From Monosporascus cannonballus (Eukaryota; Ascomycota; Sordariomycetes; Xylariales): DNA of 64,000 nt. A program made the translations under genes and the position numbers. Every line of letters starts with the position of its first letter. Within the stretch, counting starts at the first letter, position 1. The stretch spans positions 124,001-188,000 of the forward strand of contig QJNS01000056.1 of assembly GCA_004154925.1 (NCBI GenBank), given 5' to 3'. The notes beneath the pieces were generated by a model. The model made no database searches, was not told where the DNA came from, and was given only the letters and a program-made list of their open reading frames with translations. This document shows, one piece after another, positions 25,719 through 36,250 of the stretch.

Positions 25719-26272
25719 TGTGACGGCTTAGGATTTAACCAACTATTAAACCTTAGTCGTACGGGTTTATGTTGGCAGGAGTATCGTGGGACTTTGTGGC
25801 AATAAATACAATAAGGTATTACGTTTCGTAATACCAAGGATACCTTAGGTAACGATATTATATTATAAACTAAAGCTATCTAAATTATGAACAATAAACG
25901 TATATATTTTGATTCTGGAATTGCTGTTTAGTTTTGCTTATCTTTGCCTAGCAAATCTTTATTAAGTAATTAGTTAATACTAATTACTTATGTTTAGCAG
26001 ATTTTTGCTAAATACCCGTTACGTAACTGTCAGGTGCTAAGGGGTGTACGCGTCAGGGCTACGTCACCTTTACGAGCTCGATGCGGGGGTCGGCTATATA
26101 TGGGTGGTTTCTCCCTAGAAATGGAGAGAAAGGTCAGGTTTTAGACTGTTCTCAATAAATGAGTTACCTTGCCACTCTGACCTCCCAACAACACCTGACA
26201 GTAACCTAGAAAAGTGGTCCGTATTATCCTTATTAACCGTTTTCTGAGGCCGAAATCTGTCAGATCGTAATA
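25719..26272 (-). repeat. left LTR of element A (3' LTR in coding sense), interrupted
   Basis: The 554-bp LTR is 177 bases longer than its partner at 32374-32750. The excess is explained by the 173-bp insertion at 26028-26200 plus its 5-bp duplication. Landmarks shared with the other Gypsy LTRs: AACCAACTATTAAACCTTAG, GTCGTACGGGTTTATGTT, GTATTACGTTTCGTAATACC. Confidence 0.9.
26028..26200. mobile_element. unmutated solo LTR-like insertion (173 bp)
   Basis: Inserted in the LTR of element A. It begins TGTCAGGTG and ends CACCTGACA, a perfect 9-bp terminal inverted repeat with the TG...CA ends of LTRs. It is flanked by an exact 5-bp duplication GTAAC (26023-26027 and 26201-26205). Removing it restores an LTR of the right length. 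Inside are a TATA-like CTATATATGG and an AATAAA, fitting a promoter/polyadenylation LTR read left to right. It retains GC-rich sequence and abundant CA/TG dinucleotides, unlike its surroundings. It is most likely a solo LTR left by recombination; a tiny non-autonomous element is the alternative. Confidence 0.8.
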
Positions 26273-26279
26273 CGATTTC

Positions 26280-26885
26280 CCTTTTCCTCAAATCTTGTTC
26301 TTAAGATTTCATTTTTCCTAGTAAGTATTAACGGTTTTTTACGATATCGGGTCGTATTGCTAAAAGTCGTCGTTAGGTTTCCTTTACCATTCGTCGGCAA
26401 AATCTGCTTTTTATTTTTGACGATTTTAATTTTGAAATTATACTATATTCCTTACGTTTTTTTAAAGGCTGAAAATGCAAAATAATAGAAAATGTTTTAA
26501 AATATAAACCTTACGTCAAACATAAATATCTCTATAATAAAACTGGTATTTCTTTTCATATTTGGAAAATATTCGCGTCGAGAATTAACGCCTAAAACTA
26601 AAGGAGATTTTGGTAAAAGAACGTTTTTTAGAATTATAAAAACGTTATTAACAAAAAATAAATAAGGTTTTCGCGCGTTTAATCCATTTTCGGAAATAAA
26701 GAGCTTTTTTTCGTTCGAAAGAAATAAAAATAATAGAACAAGAATTGTAATCGCTAAAGGAATTAAAGAAATAAAAACGCTAGAAGCAGGCCATCGCCGA
26801 GGCCTTTATGGCCATATTAGTGTCTCCCGCTGGTTTCGTAGACTAGTCTGGTATCGGCGATACCGATTGGTCCGTTAAAAATATT
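26280..26885 (+). pseudogene. antisense accessory ORF relic in element A
   Basis: Plus-strand remains of a small protein lying between the left LTR and the end of pol, antisense to gag-pol. The least-mutated part is the C-terminus near 26,785-26,875 (KQAIAEAFMAILVSPAGFVD, then SGIGDTDWSV). It matches in position and style the ORFs of elements B and C, which also end in an Asp/Asn-x-Ser...Asp/Asn-Trp pattern. Function unknown. Confidence 0.5.
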
Positions 26886-26889
26886 AATT

Positions 26890-29800
26890 AGGATACGATT
26901 ATTTCTAGTAATTTCGTTATTATTAATAAAAGCTTTTTAATAAGCGTTAAATATTAATAAGATTTTTCGCAGATTCCTAGGTATTTTTTGAATCCGGATA
27001 TTTTTTTTATTTAATTAGGTACTAGGTAAATTCGTTTTCTTTTTGCATATCGAAAAAATTTTTTATTTCGTATATTTGTTCGTTTTCCATTTCCATATTA
27101 TCTTATGCCGTATGTATTTTGATTATATCTGTCGTTAATTCGAGTAAGAAAACATAAGAAATTAGATAAAGTTTAATTTTTGGTAGAAGCTTTAATTAAT
27201 AATTATTTTTTAAGAATATTTTTTTTGCAAATTTTGTATAGACCGATATATTTGAATTAGAGTTTTTTGTTAAGTTGTTTTGTTCGAATATTTTTGATAA
27301 CGAAGAAAACTATTTTCCTCTTTTCGAAAAACAATGTTTTTAATTATAATATTTGTTTATTTAGTTACGCACGAATTCTAGTTTTATTATTAATTTTAAT
27401 ATAATTATGGTAATTATTTTAATATAAGGATTATTTTAATATTAATTAGATTATCGTTACGTATTTCTTTATAAATTTCTGGAATAAAATCAAAATTTGT
27501 ATTAAAAGGTATTATCTTAATGCTTTTATAATAGCTGGTATTATAAGTTAATTATACGATTAGCAATTTCTTAACTTAGTTGTTTTGTTTATAATTAATA
27601 TAATATCGTAAATAAGTTTCTAAAGTTTGGTTTATTTATTCCGTTTGTTTATTTATTTAACGTTTAAATACGTTAAATAATTTATAGTTTAGGCCGATCT
27701 GTGGTATAAGACTTTGGCAAAATTTAGATACGAATATCGATCCTTTATTTAAGATAATTCTTATTATTAATTCGTATATGCTAAAGATATATCTAAAAAA
27801 AATATATGCTATTTGTTCGACGTCCGTATTTTCGTAATATGGTAGAAAATAGGAAATTTCGTAATTCGGTTTATGATTACGAAAATGCTGTTATAATATA
27901 TTTTTATAATTAGATTTTTTAATATAAGATATTTAATAATAAAATCGAATATAACTAAATATTATAGTTATTTTGCGGCTAATAATAATTGTAATTTTCC
28001 GTATAGTTTATATCGTCAAATCTTTATTTAACGTAAATATGGTATTGTTGTATGATTTTTTGTATTATTAATTTTATTTTTAAAAAGAACTATATATATT
28101 AAAACCGTTTTAAAATTTTGTAAATCCTTGAATATCCGTATAACTAATATTCGTATATATTTTCTATTAAAAACTTTTAATATTTTTTAGAACTTATATC
28201 TTATTTGTTCTTTGGTTTTCTAGAAAACTATTATTATACTGCTAAATTTTCTAATACATATCGAAAAGTACTATTCGAATTATCGCAATTTGTTATAGAC
28301 GTAAATATCTTTTTATAATTGTATGGAAAATTATATAGTTAATTTTGATTAATTTCTTTTTAAGGTTTGGTTGTTTACTTAAGATATTTACTTTGCAATT
28401 TTTAAGCTTTTTTTGTAAATAATAACGAAGTCGAAATTCGCCAATATTTCCGCGTAATAAAGTTATCGTCTAGTAAATTCTCTAATCGTAATAAATCGGA
28501 TAAGATTTTGATAATCCGTATAAACCTTAACCTGGTACAAATTTCTCTTTAGAAAATACCTAAATTTTCGAAATATTATAATAATAACCATAAATTCCTT
28601 ATTTCGAATACCGTAATTCAATTCAGGTTTTTTAAGTCTATGTAAAAAAACATAATAAAATGCAATTTGCCTTGATTATTTCGTTATTCGATTATTACTT
28701 TTAACGTATAATTCGAAATATTAGTTTTTAATTTCACGGGGCGATTTAAATCGTACAGAATTAATATTAATTCGTTAATAATCGTATTCTTAATATTCTG
28801 AAATGCCTTTTCCGTATCTGGCGTTTTTTTAAATTTCGTTTTTCGTAAAATTCGTTAATGGTATAATTATTTTGCTAAAATTTCGAATAAATTTCCTGTA
28901 ACAGTTGGCGAATTTAAAGAATACCTATATCTTCTTACTTATTGTTAATATTTACTATTTTATAATTACAACGATTTTTTTAGGGTTTATTTTAATATAT
29001 CTTAAGATAATAATATATTCTAAAAAATTCTTTTATATATAAAACCAATTTTTTTACGTTAATAAATAACTTTACGTTTTATAAATTTTCACAAATTTTA
29101 TAAACATATTATATATCTGCTTTTTCTATTTTTAAGAAAATAAAAATATTATTAAGATAATCCATAACGAAAATATCAAGGTATTTTCGTAATACATAAT
29201 TTATTATTCGTTAAAAAGTTGTTAATACGTTTGTAAATTCTATTAATATAATCAAATAATTAAACAATCCGTATTTTGTTTTAATAGTTATTTTTTATTC
29301 GTATTTTGTTTTAATTTTAATTAAATTATATTTATTTTTAAAATCGAACGTTATAAACTATTTGGTTTTATAAAATCGGTTTTTTATTTCTATAACCAAA
29401 AATAATAATATTTAGTCCTTAATAATAATATCGTTTAATTAATAATAATTAATTATAAATTATAACTTCTCATTTTTTTAGATACGAAAAATGTCGAATA
29501 ACTTACTAATAATTTTAAAGGTTAAATCTATGTTTTTTATAATCGATCTTCTAGGTATTTCTTAAAAATACGTAATTTATTTTCGCTAAAGTTGTAAATA
29601 AGGTAAAACTTCGTTAAAAATTCTTCCTTAAGATAATCTTATAATCCTATTCGTTATATTTTAATAATTTCATTTTAAATTCTTTTTTGCACAACTATTC
29701 GTATTTATAATATTATAATAACATATTAGTTAGATTTTCTGATTTTTAAGGCCGCTATTTTAAATCGTTATTCAGTTACTTTAATTTTGTTTTAATAATA

Positions 29801-32338
29801 ATAATAATACGTCATTTTTAATACCTATTTTTTCTTTTATATTTTATTCTTTTAAATAATAAGCTTTTTATTTTATCTTTATACTTATATTCGTCGCCCA
29901 TTATCGATCGAATATTAAGATTATAATTCTTTTCTTTTTTTATCTAGTAATAAGATATAAATTGAATTTTACCTAATTAATCTTTTTATTAATCAAAATT
30001 CCGCATTAACGTATCCATAATAATCCTAAGATTATATCGTAATTTCTAAATAAAACGATATCGAAATTAACTATCTAATATCGTCATTAAATAAAAATCT
30101 CGAAATAATTAATTTCGTATGTGATTTTCTCGTTATTATAAGCGAATTTCTAACATTTGGCATTCGTCGCTATATAAGGTTTTAATTTGTATTTTTATAG
30201 TAATTTAACCTTATTAACTATATCCAGTACAATATAATTTTCGTCCAAAACTCCGTAATCTACTATTACGGTATATTAATACGTTCCGATTTTTATATCC
30301 AAAGTAATAAGGTTATTAACGGCTTTTATCGTCGCGTTTAAAGCCCTTTTTAAGAATTCTCTTTAATTTCTTTAAATTTCGTTATTCTGCGTCTTTTTTA
30401 TAAATAACCTTTTTTTAATTTCTATTCGAATTTATCGAATTCTATTTATATTTTTACGTTTAAAGCATTAAGGTATTATATTTATCTTTATTGCCGATAT
30501 ATTGTTCTTTCGAATTATATTAGTTATTTTTAGTTTTGTTATAATTCTTCTTCTTATCGGATAAATTCTGTTGTTATTTTTGCAATTGTATTCTATTATA
30601 CATTATTTTAATTATTATCGTAAAGGATTCCTATAAATTAATATATTTCCTTTTTAATAACTGTTTTTCGTGAAGGTTTATAATAAATACTAATTAAAAA
30701 TAAAAACCTATAATAACTAGCTGGCAATATTTTTTATTATATACTGAATTTACTTTTTTTTCGTTTAATAATTATATTACTAATAATAACCAAAGGGGTT
30801 TTCTTATAGATATTATTTCTTTTCGGGCCAGCTTTTTGTTTCGGCCAGTTATTAAATATTTCTTATGGCTATAAATTGAAAATGTTAATAATATTATTTA
30901 TCGTTTTTACTATTTCCGATACGGTTTGGAAAACGGACTCTTTTGTAATATATACAAGTAATTCATCCGTAGATATATTATTTCCATTTTTTGTGATCGG
31001 AATACTTTCGTTGTCGACAATATATGGCATATATTTTTCCGTATCGATTTAGGGTTTCGGGATAAACTTTTTCTATTTAATTTTAATATTCGCGTAATTA
31101 TTTTTACAATGCTTTTTATTATATTTACAATATTTATTAAGATAGGTTTTTGGCTTTTCGTATTTTTTGCTGAACTTTTCGCCATGGAGTGCCTGGTGCG
31201 TATTTAAGCCGAATTATGTTAATAAATTTGCTTTCGTTTTTCTAATTTTCTTTGGATTTTTTTTAGATATAGGTTTTTAATTATCCTGACGAGGTTTTTA
31301 AGGTGCTTTATACAATGCTGCCTTATATCCCATTTTGTTATAATTAATATATTTGGTCTAATTTTAGTTTTTCTTATAAATAACTTTTAATTCTATAAGT
31401 CCTAATTCTATACTTTAAAAAATATTACTACGTTAAAAAGCGCTGGTATTAGCCATATATCGGGGTTTGTTATTATTTTTTCCTTTAATGCTCCTAATGC
31501 GTTATACGTATTGTCGATCGTTAATCTTAATTATTATCGCAATATAATCCGATAAATAATTAGGCCGATTAAATTTAAAAATTCCTTTTATATTTGTTAT
31601 GCCGTCCAAAAACTTAATTATTAATGTATTTTATCTTTAATTTAATTTAGCGGCTAATTAAATTAACGTATTACCGTAATTAAATACTAATTTTTTATTA
31701 TAATTATTTAATTTGTATTTCAGCTTTAATATTTTTATTTATTTCTTCGAAAACCTTTATTAATATTTATTCGAATTATTTATAATTCTTATAACTTTAT
31801 ATTATTTCCAGGTTTCGATTTTCTATTAATAAAATAATATATTCCCTTATAACGGGTTTAAATTAAATAACCATATTTTCGATAAAGTATTTAATTACAA
31901 ATTCGATTCGTATAATGAACGAAATTAATTAAATAGAAAAATATCTAAAACATTTTCGGTATTAAATTAAAATAGTTATAACTTAATTAAGGTTCAGTTA
32001 AAAAATTTTGATTTAGGAGGTTTAAAATTTTTTTCTGGTTTCTTAGTGAAATTTAGCTAAATAATTTAGCTTATTCGAAAGGACCTTTTAATTTCGGGAG
32101 TTTTTTTTTCTTTAAGGTTTTGGTAAGCGGCTTAAAAGGACGTTATAAGATTATTATTATTTCTTTTAAGCTGAAAGATACGTTTGTTTATGGCATCTAG
32201 GCGTCGAAAAACTTTTTCGCGCAAAAGGCGAGGCTTTTCTTTTTCGGATTCTATTCCAATATCCGGATTATCAGGGACCTGGTAAATAGGCTGTTCGGGC
32301 TGCTTGTTGGTAAATATAGCGTTGGCGATATTGCTCAA
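26890..32338 (-). pseudogene. gag-pol relic of element A
   Basis: Minus-strand Ty3/Gypsy polyprotein remains. An open Gag N-terminus starts 36 bases inside the right LTR (32338-32132, MSNIANAIFTNKQPEQPIYQ...). A zinc-knuckle-like segment lies near 31,100-31,140 (YCKYNKKHCKNNY, one Cys apparently lost). RNase H is readable at about 28,480-28,530 (VYTDYQNLIRFITIRE). By order, protease and RT lie at about 28,700-30,900 and integrase at about 26,900-28,300. Stops are frequent throughout, mostly explained by TGG/CAA/CAG codons changed to TAA/TAG. Confidence 0.8.
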
Positions 32339-32373
32339 AGTTTAACGGTATTACTAAACAAAGGTTTACAACG

Positions 32374-32750
32374 TATAACGGCTTAGAGTTTAACCAATTA
32401 TTAAATCTTAGTCGTACAGGTTTATGTTAACAGGAATATCATAAGACTCTATAATAATAGATATAGTAACGTATTACGTTTCGTAATATAAAGGGTACCT
32501 TAAGTAACGATATTATATTGCAAACTGAAGTTGTTTAAATAATGAAATAATAAACGTATATATTTTAATTTTAGAATTACTGTTTATTTTTACTTATCCT
32601 TATTTAGCAGATCTTTACTGAACAGTTACTTAATGCTAATTATTCGTGCTTAGCAGATCTTTGCTGAGCACTTGTTACGTGACCTGGGAAGGTGGTTCGT
32701 GTTATTCTTGTTGATCGTTTTCTGAGGTCGAAGCCTGTCGGGTCGTAACA
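32374..32750 (-). repeat. right LTR of element A (5' LTR in coding sense)
   Basis: A 377-bp LTR, partner of 25719-26272. It begins TATAACGG and ends GTCGTAACA and is directly followed by the target duplication TATCT. Confidence 0.9.
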
Positions 32751-32870
32751 TATCTTTAAAATACCGTAAATTCAGAAAGTTTTTTAAAAGTGAAAAAAAT
32801 TATAAGTTGTAATTACAAAAAAATTAAGGTTAATTAAATTCGAAATACCTTGATAATTATTGTTACGGCA

Positions 32871-33010
32871 TTAGCAAAGCGGCTTATTTAAGCCGCCGTT
32901 TCACTATATATATATAAGCGCTACGCGCTTGCTAGATTGCTCTCTTCCTTCTTTCTCGTACAACAACAGAATATCTTCCAGAAACTCAAAAGACGTACAG
33001 CGCCGTGACA
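32871..33010. mobile_element. unmutated solo LTR-like insertion (140 bp)
   Basis: Begins TGTTACGGC and ends GCCGTGACA (8 of 9 inverted bases match), flanked by a perfect 5-bp duplication ATTAT (32866-32870 and 33011-33015). A TATA-like TATATATATATAAG lies near 32,914, followed by a pyrimidine-rich CTCTCTTCCTTCTTTCTC. Dinucleotide composition is normal, in contrast to the AT-rich DNA on both sides. It is a different sequence from the 26028-26200 insertion and so probably derives from a second family of small LTR element. Confidence 0.78.
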
Positions 33011-33287
33011 ATTATAATATAATAATTATAATCTATATAAGCAAAAAATATCATGAAATACACTTTTTATACTAATTTATTTTTTTAAAAGACTTAGACT
33101 TACATATTATATATAATAAATACGTTATTATAATTATAAAGATGTTTCGGATTAAAAATAATATTAATTAATTTTTTTTAAATATTTTAATGAAATTAAT
33201 TTGTATTTAAAGACGTGGTACAAATATAATTTCTTTTATTTTTTAAAAAACTTTTTATTAATATATTATTTACGAAATTTAAAAAAA

Positions 33288-33400
33288 GTAAGATAATAAA
33301 AGTACGACGTTAATCATAATACCAAAAGGTTAGCAATTTCAAGCCCTAATTAAGGTTTGGACATCTTAATCCACCTTATAAGAATTAGCTATGCATATTA
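33288..33400 (+). repeat. direct repeat copy 1 flanking tRNA-like block
   Basis: About 112 bases that recur at 33677-33790 with C-to-T and G-to-A differences. It shares CCAAAAGGT(T/C)AGCAATTTCAA and the end AATCCACCTTATAAG(A/G)ATTAGCT. AGGTCAGCAATTTCAAATCCC resembles the variable loop and T-arm of a tRNA. This copy is the more RIP-altered of the two. Confidence 0.65.
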
Positions 33401-33443
33401 TTATAATTACTTCTCTTTTTTTAGTAAAATCGTTCCGATTTTA

Positions 33444-33656
33444 GGACTGGATAAGGTATCGAACCTCTAAGGCTTTACTGCGCCTTGTAAGCACATAACG
33501 CGGTTAAGTCCTTCGCGCCGACCACTCGCCGAACGTTAACGGTTGGAATCTTTTCGGTCTGCTTTCTAGCGTTCTTTAGCCTGTAGCCGCCTCTGTAAGG
33601 ATCGAACCTTGCCTCCGGTATATCACCGAAATGGCGCCGAACTAGCTAATACATCC
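33444..33656 (-). mobile_element. tRNA-derived, SINE-like composite
   Basis: On the minus strand two tRNA-like modules follow one another. Module 1 (about 33,656-33,591): A-box-like TAGCTAGTTCGG, a TTCGG/CCGGA stem around a 7-base loop, and a perfect B box GGTTCGATCC. Its loop lacks the usual T33. Module 2 (33,511-33,444): GGACT...AGTCC ends that can pair, a TGTGC/GCGCA anticodon-like stem with loop TTACAAG, and B box GGTTCGATACC. Neither folds as a perfect tRNA, so I call them tRNA-derived Pol III promoter modules rather than genes. They are bracketed by the direct repeats at 33288 and 33677. Confidence 0.5.
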
Positions 33657-33676
33657 AATTAGGGTTTGGAATAATT

Positions 33677-33790
33677 GTAAGATAACGAAGATATGACGCT
33701 AATCACAATATCAAAAGGTCAGCAATTTCAAATCCCAATTGGGGTTTGGACACCTTAATCCACCTTATAAGGATTAGCTGTGTATATTAT
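33677..33790 (+). repeat. direct repeat copy 2 flanking tRNA-like block
   Basis: Second copy of the repeat at 33288-33400, richer in G and C (CCCAATTGGGGTTTGGACACC where copy 1 has CCTAATTAAGGTTTGGACATC). It is the less mutated of the two. Confidence 0.65.
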
Positions 33791-34020
33791 CACAAGAAGA
33801 TTTTAAAAATTTTATATAGAACAATATTAATTAAGGCCAAAAATTATAATTTGCTATAATGACTTATTTTGAAAATTTTATTATTTTTATAGTTTTTTTA
33901 TAAATTAAATTAACGTAATACTAAAAGTTATTTAACTATAGCTATGCTATAGGTGTAATTATAACCTCTAAAATATAGCCTAATTCTTATAAGACAATAG
34001 AAATACGACTAGATATAATT
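33790..34020. repeat. dispersed repeat, RIP-mutated copy
   Basis: Aligns along its length with 36020-36250. The right part here (AGCTATGCTATAGGTGTAATTATAACC...) corresponds to AGTTGCGCCGCAAGTGCAGCCACAACC... in the other copy, differing almost wholly by C-to-T and G-to-A changes. No coding capacity. Confidence 0.7.
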
Positions 34021-34089
34021 AAAAAAACGGAAGATTTACTAAAAAAATTATAAAGATAAGATTTTTAGAAAAAGTAAAATCGTATTACG

Positions 34090-34467
34090 TGTTAACAAAT
34101 TACGGCCTTTAGAAACGATTATAATAGAAACAGCTAAAAAAGACCAAGTAAATTAAGTTACGTAGCGGATTACTAATTTATTAATAGTAGGCCAATAAGC
34201 CGAATCACTAACTTACTAGTAATAAGTCAGTAAACCGGATTACTAATTTATTAGTAATAGGCTAGTAAGCTGATAAAATATATATATTCGTTATTTCTAT
34301 AATTTAAATAATAGTAGCTTATAATAATATTTCGTTATCTAAAGCACTTTTAATATTGTAAAAAGTAATCAGTTATTATATTTATTACCTAGAATTCTAC
34401 AATGCTTTTACTAATATAAACGCGTACGACTTAGGTTTAATAGTTGGTTAAACTCTTAGCCGTCACA
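34090..34467 (+). repeat. Gypsy-type LTR (378 bp) in plus orientation
   Basis: Begins TGTTAACA and ends CCGTCACA. Its reverse complement starts TGTGACGGCTAAGAGTTTAA and runs collinear with the LTRs of elements A, B and C, so it belongs to the same superfamily in opposite orientation. It is the likely right LTR of relic E (left LTR 21272-21601), but the flanking 5-mers (TTACG, ATGTT) do not match each other or the left flank, so the pairing is unproven. Confidence 0.65.
34166..34270. repeat. three tandem 35-bp units inside the LTR
   Basis: Units at 34166-34200, 34201-34235 and 34236-34270, each with the frame CGGATTACTAATTTATTA...AATAAGC or a close variant. The middle unit differs by transitions. 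The related LTR at 21272-21601 lacks this array. Confidence 0.85.
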
Positions 34468-36149
34468 ATGTTGCAATATCGCATATAAATAACCTAGTAT
34501 ATTAATATCTTTAATATTTCGTATATTTATTAGCTATTTCTTCTTAGTTCTAGTAATTTTAAGGCTATAAGTCGAACTCTTATAATTCTTTCAATGCTTT
34601 AACAATTCCCACATCTTCGAGCATTAATAAAGGAATTTCCTTAAAAAAGGTCGGTGGTAAGTTATAAAAGTACTACAAAAGCGACCGCAAGTTTTCGAAT
34701 AATCTTAAAACTACGTATATTATATATCAGATTACAGCTATAAGAAATATAAACTAAGTTTCATCATTATAAAAATCTGACATTACACATTGAAGCATAT
34801 ACAGCTAGAGGAAAGATTTATTATTAGATTGATATTTAAAAAATCCAAGTTAAAGCGCTAGAGCAGTAATACGTCTTTAAAGAGATAGGAGAACAGCTTT
34901 ATCTTAGCTAGCTTAGATCTCTGCTAGCTCGTTTCTATTTTTAATATACTTTTATATATTACGCTGAGCTATTAAAATTAACTAATTATATAACGTATCC
35001 TTGTAACGAATTAACGAAATCTAAATTAGAATTACGTAAAAATGTTTTTATTTACTATTTTTTCTAATAGAATAACCGATTTTGTACAGTTTGTATAATT
35101 AAATTAAACTAATAATTTTAATTTTTTCTATATTTATGAAATATAAATTAATACATATATACGAACTTTTTCAAACCTTTTAGATAATAATTAAGGTTAA
35201 TATAATTAAATTAAAATTCAGCAAATTATTAATTATAACGTTTTTATAATTATAACAACGAAAATAATGTATATATCATTTTGTTATAAAACGTTTGAAG
35301 GTAATTTAATATAGAGAACTTGGTTTAATTATACTTTTGTTCATATAAACTGTTATTATTATATCGTAATTATAAAAAATTAAAAATAATAAAATTCGAA
35401 ACATTTTTATAAGTATAACGTAATTAATTTAAATACGATAAATTTAATAGTTTATATATGCGTTATATATAAATTAATATACATATAGGATTTTTTTGAA
35501 ATTGTTTTAATAAAAATTAAATATAATACGATTAAATAAAAGTTTAGAAAATAGATTACCGTAACTCTGTTATAATTACCATAATATAACTACCCGTCGT
35601 ATTATCGTATATCAGATCTCTTTAATATATTTTATATAGAAAAGTTCTATCCAGTAATTTTTTTAACGGCATAAGCTGTTATTTCTGCGTTATAGTTATA
35701 AAAGAATTAAAATTAATTAAATTTAGAAAGTTTTTATTTCTTATAATATAATAATTATAATTCGTGTAAATAAAAATATAACTAAAGGAATTTTTTATAT
35801 TATATTATTTTTAAGAAAACTTATAATTTAATATATTATATAGTAATTGTATTATAATATTTATAAAAATATTTTTAAATTTAAATAATCTTAATTATAT
35901 TAATCTTAATTTAAAAGTTTTATATACTATTAAAAAAGCATTTTTAAAACTTGTTATAAATATAAATCTTTTTATTTATTATTTTTTTTAAATTTTTTAT
36001 AATTTTTTATAATTTTTTTAATTTTTTTTAAAAGAATTTATATAAAACAATACGAATTAAGGTTAAAAAATTATAAATTATTATTAGGCCTTATTTTGAG
36101 AATTTTTTTATTTTTATAGATTTTTTATAAATTAGATTAACGTAGTATT
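34468..36149. other. AT-rich repeat-derived DNA, no gene
   Basis: 34,468-34,960 is only moderately AT-rich and carries no recognisable product. 35,080-35,640 shows two diverged units of roughly 325 bases (compare the TATAAATTAATACATATATACG neighbourhood near 35,144 with TATAAATTAATATACATATAGG near 35,469). 35,700-36,000 is similar to 32,800-33,260. All read as mutated copies of non-coding or unidentifiable repeats. Confidence 0.45.
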
Positions 36150-36250
36150 AAAATTTTCTTAGCCACAGTTGCGCCGCAAGTGCAGCCACAACCCCCAAAT
36201 TAAGGCCTGATTCTCATGAGGCAAGAACAGCTGTAGCTATGAGAAATGGC
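36020..36250. repeat. dispersed repeat, partly unmutated copy
   Basis: Partner of 33790-34020. Its right half, from about 36,150, keeps its GC-rich sequence (TTGCGCCGCAAGTGCAGCC, GCCTGATTCTCATGAGGCAAG) and passes directly into the non-mutated island. Confidence 0.7.

Larger units (their letters stand above)
25719..32750 (-). mobile_element. Ty3/Gypsy LTR retrotransposon A (dead)
   Basis: Complete LTR element with coding strand minus, bounded by LTRs 25719-26272 and 32374-32750 and flanked by a perfect 5-bp target duplication TATCT (25714-25718 and 32751-32755). LTRs begin TGTGACGG (mutated to TATAACGG on the right) and end GTAACA (GTAATA on the left); these differences are the G-to-A and C-to-T changes of RIP. 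It carries gag-pol on the minus strand and an antisense accessory ORF on the plus strand next to the left LTR. It is inserted in Gypsy relic E. Confidence 0.9.
32756..34089. other. flank of element A: Gypsy relic E remainder plus small repeats
   Basis: Immediately after the TATCT duplication the plus strand reads LKYRKFRKFFKSEKN, plausibly the pre-RT part of relic E resuming. It then degenerates. The segment holds the second solo LTR (32871-33010), the tRNA-like block (33288-33790) and a copy of a dispersed repeat (33790-34020). No RT, RNase H or integrase of E is readable here. Confidence 0.45.

Noticed and set aside
33444..33511. Calling a functional tRNA gene
   Set aside because: The acceptor stem has mismatches, the anticodon-like triplet ACA would be abnormal, and the sequence lies in a repeat-bounded block, so it is called tRNA-derived instead.
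21272..34467. Treating the two plus-oriented LTRs as one complete element E
   Set aside because: The flanking 5-mers do not match and most of pol is missing, so they are listed separately with the pairing marked as unproven.
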